Assembly: GCF_041381155.1 (NCBI RefSeq)
Contig: NC_091138.1
Coordinates: forward strand, 34,465,604 to 34,529,603
Length of the DNA stretch: 64,000 nt
Direction of reading: 5' to 3'
DNA from: Argopecten irradians
Taxonomy: Eukaryota; Mollusca; Bivalvia; Pectinida; Pectinidae
A model generated the notes under the pieces. That model did no database searches, was not told the DNA's origin, and saw only the letters and a program-made list of their open reading frames with translations. The position numbers and the translations under genes were made by a program. This document shows positions 48,601 through 59,639 of the stretch, one piece after another. Within the stretch, counting starts at the first letter, position 1. Every line of letters starts with the position of its first letter.

Positions 48601-49430
48601 TTATAAACATCTTCATGCACATAAATCGCGTGAAACTTTTAGACATTCCTTACTAGAAAGCACAGAAGATGCTTTGCTAAAGCATTGTATGAATATTTCA
48701 TGTTGCGACTGCATGACTCCAAATAACGGATTAGTAAGAGATTTATATCACCAATAAATGCAACGGTTTGAGGATGACAAAACAACATGGAATGGTGATA
48801 AAATCCTCTTTTAACTTAGCCAAGGGTTAAACTAGCAATATAAAACACTCGTGAAGTGATGTATTGAGAGCCCTGACTGGGAGATCTGTTAAGATGACGG
48901 GGCCATCGACAGTAAAAGCTAGAGGTAGAATATATCAACAAGTGTGTATATTTATCTACCTTATTCCCACACAAAGAAGACATTTTTTTTATTAAACCAA
49001 AATTTATCGAAATCTTGATTAGCCCGAGCGATATTTATCACCATATATAGTTAGTATAATGTGACCTGGTCGGGTGTACTTGTTCTATGTCTCTTACATC
49101 ATGCTTTAGTGGGGAAAAAAACACAGTAGAAAGGGGCAATAGTCACACTATTAAAACACGAGCATACTGCATGCTCCAAAACATGCTCCCCAAAACAGGT
49201 ACACACTTCATACTTGCAACACATCGCATACACACAGCCGTCCTAAATGGCCCTGACAGTTTCTGTGGCTATCTTAAAATAGACGCTAATTTAACAACCA
49301 ATCAATACAACAAATCGCAACCATTTTTTATATGTGGTATCTACGTACCGTTTTAACTATGGAGCTCTGATTCCTTCCTTGAAGTGTCGTTGAAAGAAAC
49401 AATACCTAAGAGATTGAACATGTTTTTGAT
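45660..49430. other. Intergenic DNA, no gene recognised
   Basis: AT-rich with many short frames and no domain. A patch at 47200-47290 has alternating purine-pyrimidine sequence ('cgcatgcatgcgcatatatg'). A MITE copy at 46467-46557 is listed separately. Confidence 0.4.
46467..46557. mobile_element. ~90-bp miniature inverted-repeat element, copy 3
   Basis: 'ttactcattcaccggccct' at the left and 'tttcaggggtgtttgagtaa' at the right are inverse complements with gaps. The centre 'ctttctaattcaaacacaag' matches copies 1 and 2. Confidence 0.6.
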
Positions 49431-49433
49431 TGT

Positions 49434-50494
49434 CAGGGGCGTGTAGGAAGCGGGGGGCAGGGGGGCCAACTGCCCCCCCGTTCCCCAGGACGGGGGGGCA
49501 AACATGTCTTTTTGCCCCCCCATTTTTCGCCGACTAAAATTTTCTAAAAAAATGCTTATTAGAAAGAAAAAAGTGGGTCCTCCTGCACATTTTTTCGTAC
49601 TTCATTCTAGAAAATTTTTCCGCTACGCGGCGCATTTCCTAAAATGATTTCAAGCACATAATGTCAATACAATACACACAAACTAGACTAAAAATGTCCA
49701 TAAAAAAGATTCTATGTACTATTTAAAAAAAATGTCTCTTAAAAGATCAATTTGTTTATGTCTTAGCGAGACAATTAATTTTTTTTTTATGTTACACAAC
49801 AATTGTGCCGATGGTGTGAAGCTGGTATATTTCAGATCGAGTAGGGTTGCATAATGTTATGACGACACAATTATCATTTCTAAATGCAGGTAGCTTTAAA
49901 TCGAAAAATTACCATGTTAAGAACGCTTTATAATCATTAAACTTTATCGTAAAACTCATCTCAGCCATTCTAAATCGTAATTTTTTTCCGGGGGGAGACC
50001 CCCGGACCCCCCCCCTAACACCAAATTCTCGCGCCTTTGGGCGCTCGCAAATTCATCAAATGCATCGTAAAACTCATCTAAGCCATTCTAAATCGTAATT
50101 TTTTTTCCCGGGGGAGACCCCGGACCCCCCAAACACCAAAATCTCTCGCGCTTCCGGGCGATCGCAAAATCATCAAAATACATAAAACTCATCCCGGGGG
50201 TCACCCTCAGACACCTTATAAAACACCAAAATCTCGCGCCTTCGACGCTCACACGCTAATTTGGCCAATTTGCGTATTCGTTAATTTCCTTTTACCGACC
50301 TCACTGCCTATAAATGTGTACAAGGATTTAATTTAGTGATATATGAAAAATGTACATTAAGCATGTATACATTATATGGTTGGGAGTTGAATTAATCTCC
50401 TCCTGTAGGTGTGGCGGGGGGTGGGGAGTGGTTGGGTTTACAAAATATTGAGGACCTTTGTCCCCCCATGACGTTTCATCTTCCTACGCCACTG
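49434..50494 (+). mobile_element. Non-autonomous hAT-like element, copy 1
   Basis: Ends 'caggggcgtgtaggaag' and 'cttcctacgccactg' are near-inverse complements (consensus CAGTGGCGTAGGAAG). The 5-bp sequence ATTGT directly flanks both ends (49429-49433, 50495-50499). G/C runs ('ggggggcagggggg', 'cccggaccccc') and the phrase 'aaactcatct.agccattcta'+'aatcgtaattttttt' appear up to three times in tandem at 49955-50250. The interior shares 'cgaaaaattaccatg.taaga' and other blocks with the element at 54143-55259, which carries a transposase remnant. No coding part remains here. Confidence 0.8.
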
Positions 50495-50506
50495 ATTGTG
50501 TTTAAA

Positions 50507-50600
50507 GGTGGTATGAACGCAATGGGATACAGACATATTCAATGTAGCGCGTTAGCGCTACATGAAGAAAATGTATGTATCCCATTGCGTTCATACCACC
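50507..50600. repeat. Nested palindrome just outside the hAT-like element
   Basis: The outer arms 'ggtggtatgaacgcaatggg'+'ataca' (50507-50531) and their inverse complement (50576-50600) match perfectly over 25 bp. Inside sits a second palindrome, 'tgtagcgc-gtta-gcgctaca' (50543-50562). The whole block is 94 bp and starts 12 bp after the end of the neighbouring element. A compact foldback MITE is the likely nature. Confidence 0.85.
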
Positions 50601-50639
50601 GTTAACGCAATAGAAGAAACACTGTTCAATCTATATATT

Positions 50640-51675
50640 TACATAAATAAATCTAATTTTACGTCAAATTTAAAGTTGGGTAACTACGGTAGTTAGGATG
50701 ACCGAAGATATAGTTCCGATTGTTGAATATTATAGCTGCAGTTTTGTTTGAAATTCAACAATGACACTTTTCAGTTATTTTCAATTTTTTTTTCAATTTG
50801 ATCATATATCAACAATGTCCATTTCGAATAAAAATTGAGATAACTGAGGCGGAACGACTACCGGTATGTATCGTTGTCAGGGTAGTGATGCGGTCCGAAG
50901 TGGAGCGAGCCGCCATATTTGATTTTCAACCGAGAAAAGTTATATTACTGTGATATAGCTTGTGGTACTTTAGTATGACCGTTGAGCTGCTGAATGTTTG
51001 TCATGTATGAATCGGTCTAAGAACGCGATTTACACTAAATTCTTCATAGTCATGATTTTTATTTTATTGTACGGAGGATAGACAAGCGTTTGCGTGTGTG
51101 TAGGACCATGCAAGACCATGAGACGGATAGGCTAACCTGTAATGGGTTTTTTTTCTGGACACCTGTATATGATCGGTTAACCTATTGTTCGCTTAGACGC
51201 TCCCAGAATTGTTCACTGACAATCAGATGTTCTGTTTATTTAGGTGAGATGAGTGACCGTACACACATGTAGGCCTACATCTGACGTAACTAGTAACTAT
51301 GGGATTCCCCGAACATTCTTGAGGAAAAACCCCTCCCCCCCCCCGGTTGTAGCCCCGACCAGCGATTAATTTTGTAGTTTATTACCGTTACAATGCTTGA
51401 ACACATCTTTTGTTTTGATGTCAAATACATATTTAACTGGATCTAATAAAAACTCTTTATTTTTATTTTGAAATCCGTCAATTTATGACGCAAAATCTTA
51501 TCGAAGCTTAAACTAGAAGTAGTCCGAACCTGCACTGCGTTTGTATTCATACGTCATTATAATTACGCTAATTTGAACGCAACTCCCCTAACTTTGACTA
51601 TATAGGGACATATGTAAATATAATCGTTTATTTCTTTATTGCACTTTTTTTAAAGTTAAGTTCCTCATTTGTGGT
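50640..51675. other. Intergenic DNA, no gene recognised
   Basis: A slightly GC-richer patch at 50850-51300 includes 'gagcgagccgccatat' and a C run at 51332-51344. Short frames only; no domain or RNA gene recognised. Confidence 0.35.
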
Positions 51676-52875
51676 TTATCGATTCATGCCAATGTATTAT
51701 CATTCTGAGATCTGATTATATCATTCATGCCAATGTATTATCATTCTGAGGGATTCGATTATATCATTCATGCCAATGTATTATTATTCTGAGATTCGAT
51801 TATATCATGCATGCCAATGTATCATCATTCTGAGATATGATTATATCATTCATGCCCATGTGTTATCATTCTGAGATTCGATTATATCATTCATGCCAAT
51901 GTATTATCATTCTGAGATTCGATTATATCATTCATGCCAATGTATCATCATTCTGAGATATGATTATTCATTTATCATTCATGCCATGTATTATCATTCT
52001 GAGATTCGATTATATCATTCATTTGCCAATGTATTATCATTCTGAGATTCGATTATATCATTCATGCCAATGTATCATCATTCTGAGATATGATTTATAT
52101 CATTCATGCCCATGTATTATCATTCTGAGATTCGATTATATCATTCATGCCAAAGTAATATCATTCTGAGATTCGATTATATCATTCATGCCAAAGTAAT
52201 ATCATTCTGAGATTCGATTATATCATTCATGCCAATGTATCATCATTCTGAGATATGATTATATCATTCATGTCCATGTATTATCACTCTGAGATTCGAT
52301 TATATCATTCATGCCAATGTATTGTCATTCTGAGATTCGATTATATCATTCATGTCCATGTATTATCATTCTGAGATTCGATTATATCATTCATGCCAAT
52401 GTATTGTCATTCTGAGATTCGATTATATCATTCATGCCAATGTCTTATGATTCTGAAATTCGATTATATCATTCATGCCAATGTATCATCATTCTGAGAT
52501 ATGTGATTATATAATTCATGCCCATGTATTATCATTCTGAGATTCGATTATATCATTCATGCCAATGTATCATTCATTCTGAGATATGATTATATAATTC
52601 ATGCCCATGTATTATCATTCTGAGATTCGATTTATATCATTCATGCCAATGTATTGTCATTCTGAGATATGATTATATCATTCATGTCCATGTATTATCA
52701 TTCTGAGATTCGATTATATCATTCATGCCAATGTATTGTCATTCTGAGATTCGATTATATCATTCATGTCCATGTATTATCATTCTGAGATTCGATTATA
52801 TCATTCATGCCAATGTATTATGATTCTGAAATTCGCTTATATCATCCATGTCATTGTATTATCATTCTGATATTC
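51676..52875. repeat. 41-bp satellite, about 29 units
   Basis: The unit, 'atcattcatgccaatgtatt' + 'atcattctgagattcgattat', repeats about 29 times. Variants are ordered: a unit with 'tatcatc...gagatatg' is in every case (7 of 7) followed by a unit with 'ccatgtattatc' in place of 'caatgtattatc', and the early part runs as a B-C-A trimer. This is a higher-order arrangement produced by multi-unit duplication. Non-coding; a frame through it is incidental. Confidence 0.93.
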
Positions 52876-52879
52876 GATA

Positions 52880-54137
52880 ATATGTTAGTATGTGTGGGGG
52901 AGCTCATGAGAGCATTGCGTTTTATTTACCACATTAAAACGATTGTGCCCTAAATGTTAATTTCCGCCGAGTGAGCTGAAAGGACAATAAACTACCGACC
53001 TATCATTTACATCTATTTTAAGAATTCGAAACCAGCTTATCATGAAACTTGCAACATGACAATCAACAAAATACATTTACGAAAAACACACCCCTCGCGT
53101 TTCGTTATAATGGTGCCTTACGGTAAAAAAGTAAAACAAATAAAATTCTGGGAACGGCGGAGCCAAAGAAGTATTTAAAATTTTTAACAAAATGATAACA
53201 GCATGAACATGCGTGTTCGCGTGATTCTCTACTCGTAAAAGCTTAAAAGAATTTTTATCCTGGGGTGATCACGTGGTTATTTTACTCTCAAATTTGTTTG
53301 TATTAATGGACTTTGGCACTTGGCTTTTGTCAACATACAGATTACGTAACCAATTAAGGACACGTTATCAATCCTGTGAAAGATTATAATAACAAAAAAT
53401 CGTAGTTTCCTTATCAAACACTCATGCTTCCGTATGAAGACTCGCACACATTTTGCAATATACGCATGCGCTTCATTTCAATCTGATTAAAATCCATATC
53501 TCCAATACGCTTACCCAAACGCTTCATAGCTACGTGCATCGTAAGCGTATTGAAGATATAGACTGTAATCAGTTTACGCTTTATCGGTAACAAAAATACT
53601 TCAATCGACCAAATATTTTGGAAAATTCCTGATTTATATGTCTTTTTCTTTCATTATTAGCTTACAGTTAAACCTCGTTTATTCGTAATTCTCTAATAAG
53701 TGGACCGTTTTCTTTTTAGTGGAACTATCTTGTGTATGGTTTATAGATACAGGCTGTGTTTTGTGTTGTCTTGTCCGCTGTCCGGGTATTCACAATAATA
53801 TTGGCATTAGTATTAAGATGAAGCTTACAGAAATCGGCTGATAAAAGTGAACTAACAAACAGGTGTCGATTCTTATGAGCAATAAGGCCCGAATCATAAC
53901 AATTACAGTCACCACATTCAAGTTTCATTTAAAAAAAAACCCACGTATTTCATTTCTCTTTCAAAACAATTTGGGGGACAAAATGTATAATTGTATATAT
54001 TAATCTGGTTGCAACGACCACATAGGTTTTTTTTTCCCCGTATAAATTTTCATAATCAAATTATTTGTGTTACAATACCCTTACTCGTAGGGGCGGGCGC
54101 TGAACTTGAGGTCAAAATTGAGAAGGTGCCACTGGAG
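52880..54137. other. Intergenic DNA with one hairpin
   Basis: A 90-bp foldback at 53483-53572 has arms 'ctgatta...ccatatctccaatacgcttac' and 'gtaagcgtattgaagatata...taatcag'. The remainder is AT-rich and no gene is recognised. Confidence 0.5.
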
Positions 54138-54142
54138 GCGTT

Positions 54143-55123
54143 CAGTGGCGTAGCTATCATTGACGCAAAAACGCAACTGCGTGCACATCAATCGATTTTC
54201 AAAAAAAAATCATAACTACACGTAACCGAGACTAACATTATATATTTTAATTTGTTATCCGAATCGCCTTTTATTTTTACTTTTTTAGGTTTACTTTTTC
54301 CGGAAAATTTCGTTTCCAGGGTTTACAATTATACTCGCTAAAATTGACGTTTTTAAGCCGAAAAACCCGACAGGAAAAAGACAGTAGGTAACTAACAAGG
54401 ATCTATATCCCAATATACACAAGATCTTTCAGATCTTAAGAACCATCATACCAACAACGGCAACAGCAGAAAGAAGCTTACTTGAGTGTTCTGAAACGCC
54501 TTAAAACCTGCGAGCATGGGCTCTGGCTCTGTTACATGTCCATAGACGTGGATACCGTTAATGACATTTCCGATGGGCAAATAAAAAAAAAAAACAACAA
54601 AAAAAACAAAAAAAAAAACCAGGAGGATGTTGTTATTACAATGAACTTTGATATGTGAACTAGTGTTCGTCGCTATCACAATAAAATAAGTGCACAAATA
54701 AAGAGTACGTTTGTATTCAATTTTCATTTAGTCCCCTTTGTGCATTTTAACTATGCGTTTCCATGTGTAAAAGTTGATCTTGCATAAAGAAATTGACTGT
54801 CTATTAAAACTCTTACAAAATCTTACAAAAATTATCAAAATTGCTCTAGGCCTACCATTTAATTACAGTGTAGTAAGAAAGTCACCAAAGACACGACCGT
54901 GTTTGGCAAAAAAAATACAGTATATGTTAGCATAAAGATACGACGACATTTACAATTATATTTAATTTCTGAATGTAGGTAACTTTTCAATCTACGATAT
55001 GAATTAATCCGTTTTCAATGTCATTTCTTCGAAAAATTACCACGTAAAGAATGCTTTTTTAAAATCATAAAAAATACACCGGAAAATTCATCTCGGTCTT
55101 TCTAAATCGTGATTTTTTTTCCA

Positions 55124-55164
<41 letters not shown>

Positions 55165-55259
55165 TACCCCCCCCCCCCCCCAATACCAAAATTTCTCGCG
55201 CCTTCGGCACTCGGACTTCAATTTGAGTGCACATTCATTTCCTGCTAGCGACGCCACTG
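54143..55259 (+). mobile_element. hAT-like element, copy 2, with transposase remnant
   Basis: Ends 'cagtggcgtagcta' and 'gctagcgacgccactg' are near-inverse complements and GCGTT flanks both ends (54138-54142, 55260-55264), a 5-bp target duplication. On the plus strand about 54406-54480 reads 'YPNIHKIFQILRTI' and 'PTTATAERS', the start of the hAT C-terminal dimerisation domain (family pattern FPN...L..IL...P..TATAERSFS). A shifted frame then gives 'LSVLKRLKT' and another 'ALALLHVHR'. So this is a frame-broken 3' end of a hAT transposase in an internally deleted element. Its right half holds the 35-G run and shares phrases with the element at 49434-50494. Confidence 0.82.
55127..55174. repeat. 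Run of 35 G followed by a C run
   Basis: 35 consecutive G (55127-55161), then 'ccctac', then 13 or more C. Both strands could form G-quadruplexes or a long hairpin. It lies where the sister element (49434-50494) has 'ggggggagacccccggaccc', so it looks like slippage growth of a native G/C-rich hairpin. Its true length may be misjudged in the assembly. Confidence 0.85.
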
Positions 55260-55287
55260 GCGTTAGATAGAAGAGAAAATTTATTCC

Positions 55288-57888
55288 AAAGGACCTCTTT
55301 CACGAACAATGGAAATTTGCCCACGAACCAATTTTATTAAAACTAAATGTTACATGTAGCAACATTAATGCAAACCCCTGAAATACGTATAAAAAAATTC
55401 AAAAGGTCCCAGGGGCCTGTGCTGTGGCCAAATTAATGTTGCCCAGTAGGGGGTGTATGACAGGGTTCCCTTTTTGATCCAAAAAGGTATCAAAATAATG
55501 TTTTTATGTCATAAAACTGTATTATTGTCTGAAGAGTATAAATAATTACATATTATGATCACAAATATGTAGGCAAAAATGTGACAAATAAAATTTTGGC
55601 TACATTTTAAAGACAGAAAATCGTATCGAAATTTTGGGTGTTATTTTCGGCCATGTCAATTATTAACAATGGTAATTCACCCACTTCCAGCTTGAGTGCA
55701 CCAAAAAATATTTATGAAAAAGTTGGCTCATTACCTGAAGTAAATATTGTGAACATTTCAGAAAAATTGTGGACCGGTAAATTTGTCGTTTAAAGGTTAT
55801 AATATAGCAAGGTCTATTTTTAGCAGTATTAAACCGTGGTCGCACCACGGCCCCTTTTCAATCTTAAAATTGAGAAAACAAAGAAAGTAATTGCTTAATC
55901 TTATTTAATACTCATTAGTTACGTTAAATGTAAAGTAATATATATGATTTTATAACCTATATATTGTAGAATAATCAAAAATATTGAATCACAATAACAA
56001 AGTATTTCTGAATTTTTTAGGGCATTATCGTTCACTTTTTCAAGCTAGATAATGATTGCAATTGCATTCTCAGAAATATTCTTTTTATTTACTGCTGAAA
56101 GGCATATAAAGCAAAATAATAACAAAATTTAGAAAAAAATGGGTTGGAGTAGATTATTATGTAAGAGAATCAAGTTTTTACCAATTTTTTTCACACATCC
56201 AGTATATTAGTACATGTATGTATAATGTTGTGTTGTTTTTCAAAATATTGTGCTTTCAAAGTGTTGGCAATGGCATCAAATCACACCATTACATACAAGT
56301 TTTTGTTTAAAAAAAACATAGAAAAATTGATTTTTTTTTCGTTCAAAATTGTATTAATTTTACTATATTAAGTATTTCTTAGCAGTTTAATATTTAGATT
56401 GTCCAGAACATTTTGTGATCAATCAACTGAAGTTTGATTTCGAGTTTTGGCATTTTTTTTTTTTCAGAATTTTTATGAATTCCATATAGATTAACTAAGA
56501 GTTGTTTTTCAGTTCAAAAAACAACAGCATCTTTTATGGTTAATGAAAACAGTCAAAAGTTTTTGACGGGTCCATAGTTTTATTTTTCATAATTAGCTTT
56601 GTGTATCGTAAACACATCATACTATCAATCAAAATGGCATAAGGTTTATCATTTCAGGTATTAAATTTAATTTTAAATTTTATTTAATTTTCTAATTATA
56701 TAATAATACTAACATGGAATTCAAATATGATTATTGAAAAATAAAGATACAATCACGTTTTGATGATCTACTTACAGATTAACGTGTATTTTCATTATTA
56801 AAACTGCTACATTCAGTTAGTTATAAGATTAAAGAAGTATTTTGCCATTTGTTTCCCGACCAAATTAAACTTAAAATCTAAAAACAATACAATATGTAAA
56901 AGTGATTAGATTTTCATTTGTTAGCATGAATCAACATAAATGTTAATCTATCAGAAGTGTTAGCCCTTCAAATAATTGAACTACCGTAGGTTTGTAAACA
57001 TGACCCATGTAACCTGGTAACTATTCCCTGTCAAACCAAACAGTTACAGGAATCCCATTTTAATCACTCTTTTCACTGTAAATATGCTCTATAATTACAA
57101 AATAAATCACTAGAATAGTACATATTAGTGAAGCTACTTCAAATGCAAAACAGCTTATTGTGGTCATAAAACATCAAATGTTTTGTAATTTTTTGATTAT
57201 GTAAAACTTAATTTTTCTACAAAGTTTCACTAAATAAATCAATTTGAAATCATATCAAGCGTTACAGATGAGAATTGGATTATACATTAATGTTGACACC
57301 GTTAGATTCGTGATTAATGATCCAAAATAAGCATATTCATAGCATTATGTAACGTTACTAAAAATAGACCTTGCTATATTATAACCTTTAAACGACAAAT
57401 TTACCGGTCCACATTTTTTCTGAAATTTTCACAATATTTACTTCAGATAATGAGCCAACTTTTTCGAAAATATTTTTGGTGCACTCAAACTGGAAGTGGG
57501 TGAATTACCATTGTTAATAATTGACATGGCCGAAAATAACACCCAAAATTTCGATATTTTCTGTCTTTAAAATGTAGCCAAAATTTTATTTGTCACATTT
57601 TGCCTACATAATTGTGATCATAATATGTAATTATTTATACTCTTCAGAAAATGATACAGTTTTATGACATAAAACATTATTTTGATACCTTTTTGGATCA
57701 AAAAGTGAACCCTGTCATACACCTCTACTGGGCAACATTAATTTGGCCACAGCACAGGCCCCTGGGACCTTTTGGATTTTTTAAAACGTATTTCAAGGGT
57801 TTGCATTAATGTTGCTACATGTAACATTTAGCTTTGATAAAATTGGTTCTCGTGGGCAAATTTCCATTGTTCGTGAAAGAGGTCCTTT
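55288..57888. mobile_element. 2.6-kb element with ~0.53-kb inverted arms
   Basis: The left arm 55288-55823 and right arm 57358-57888 are inverse complements over their full length at high identity: outer end 'aaaggacctctttcacgaac', 'aatggaaatttgcccacga', 'acatgtagcaacattaatg', 'gtgggtgaattaccattgtt', and the inner end 'agcaaggtctatttttag'. The 1.53 kb between them is very AT-rich with no open frame of note. No clear target duplication is seen at the borders. A foldback-type or long-TIR non-autonomous DNA element is the best description. Confidence 0.88.
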
Positions 57889-59065
57889 AGTCGCCTTTTA
57901 TAATATGCAATGGGAGCAGCAGGTGCAGTTCTAACGGCGCCTACTTTGGACCGCTAACCAACCAATATAAAGTGGATCAGAGTCTATAAGAGAGCATTCG
58001 TGTTTAAAACCAACACAACAAAATTATCCAGCGTCATAATTTCATTCTAAAAATTCAATTACTTTTATTACGGATATTTCAAACGTACATGTAAGAATTG
58101 TTTGTTTTTGAATCTCATATCTAACAAATTTGCTGTGTTCTAATCAATATATTTGAAGTTTTGGTGATTGAACTTATCATTTATTATCCACATACAAGAA
58201 TTATCCTACTACACCAAAGTCAATTTGTTTGGGGAAAAAGGGGTCATATCTTTAAATCTTTATTCATGCCATCGGCTTTCTTTGTAGCTGCAAGCGCCTC
58301 GAGTTGTAAGACAAACTACCGAGTCTCTCTCACTCTCTCGTGATGCAATGTTGTAAAAAAGTCCCTGCTTAGGAAATTTAATCAGAATTAAAAGCAACCA
58401 AACAATACATGTAAATTGCTGTTATTTTCCTATATTGAATCACCAGATCAATCAATGGGCATAAGATCTTGGAATTACTGGAGTCGACACAAACATTGTT
58501 ACTCTACACTATCGATTACTCGATAAACAATGAAATATTGTGTCGTAATTAACATACAACACACAGGGACATGGGAATCAGAGTCAGGTGTTGTGGTTAG
58601 CTTAACTAATTCTGGTGTAATTTACAAGGATATTGGAACCTGATTTCAATTTCATCATCATATTAAAAACCACTGAATGCGAACCTAGTGTTGTTATAAG
58701 AATTATTTGCACAACCATTTGGATAATAGACTCTCTCGACGTTGACACCAAAATCAACACAGGGACGTGAGAATATTGGTCTAGTCAGTTATCACGAAAA
58801 CCAACACAGGGACATCAGGATATTGGTCATATGCAGTTATCATGAAAACCAACACAGCGTTTTCCTATCATTGATAACGAACTGGAGTAAATTATCTTGT
58901 AAATATATACATATAGGCCTATTCGTTACAGATATTTGTTGATTTGAGACTGGCAAACTGCTGCAAGTTCTGATAAGTACGTGGTATCATCGACTAAAAA
59001 TAAACTGAATGATGCTAAATTTCAGTATTGATGTACTACCATCATAATGAATGTATACAAAAGCA
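57889..59065. other. Intergenic DNA with a small tandem repeat
   Basis: No gene recognised. At 58750-58857 a unit of about 48 bp ('caacacagggac' ... 'attggt' ... 'gttatca.gaaa') occurs twice plus a partial third; a related 'acacagggacatgggaat' occurs earlier at about 58561. Confidence 0.5.
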
Positions 59066-59069
59066 TTAA

Positions 59070-59638
59070 AGGGACAATTCATTCTACGATAACATTAAAA
59101 TTTGTATATATATCGGAAAACCCCCAGTTCTAATGGAAATTAGATCAGTCGGTTTTACTGTGATATGTCAGAAAATCCCATGGTGGTGAAATGCGTGTGA
59201 AATGTTCAAACTCACTCGCTGTCCGCCATTACACATTGTGGTCGAATATCTTGTATGCCGAACCCAGTCCCTTGCTCGTAGAGTAATGCTACTTTTGTCT
59301 AGAACTGCTCAAATCGCTCTGACAGAAGTGTGTTTACCTTATTAGGTGAATTGTTTTGCCTAAAAAATCATTATATCACCTCCACAGTGGTTATGTAGTT
59401 CATTTGTTCCACGTGCGTGACTTTGGCTCGGATATGGGTACAGCGTACATATTGTACCTGCATAATCGTATTGATCAACGATTTGTAATTACAACGGTAT
59501 CAGTTAAAATACTAAACAATGACGTGGAATTTGTCAATATCTTATGTTATATGTTTCATAAGAAATGTAGAACAATACATTTATGCTATATTTTGCTTCT
59601 TGGTTATGTAAAAGAATTAGCCTGAGTGAATTGTCCCT
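59070..59638. mobile_element. TTAA-target MITE, copy 2
   Basis: Starts 'agggacaattcattct' and ends 'tgaattgtccct', with TTAA directly on each side (59066-59069, 59639-59642). Its sequence follows the reverse complement of 13397-13971 along its length ('ttttactgtgatatg.cagaaaa', 'ctcaaatcgctct.acag'). Non-coding, about 569 bp. The intact target duplication on both sides shows a complete insertion. Confidence 0.9.
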
Positions 59639-59639
59639 T

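Noticed and set aside
51960-52169. 69-codon frame with histidine-rich repeats
   Set aside because: Product of the 41-bp satellite; unit length is not a multiple of three and no start context exists.
51676-52875. Possible CRISPR-like array
   Set aside because: Direct head-to-tail units with no unique spacers, in a eukaryotic genome; a satellite.
54446-54727. 93-codon minus-strand frame
   Set aside because: Opposite strand of the hAT transposase remnant; the plus-strand motifs explain the sequence.
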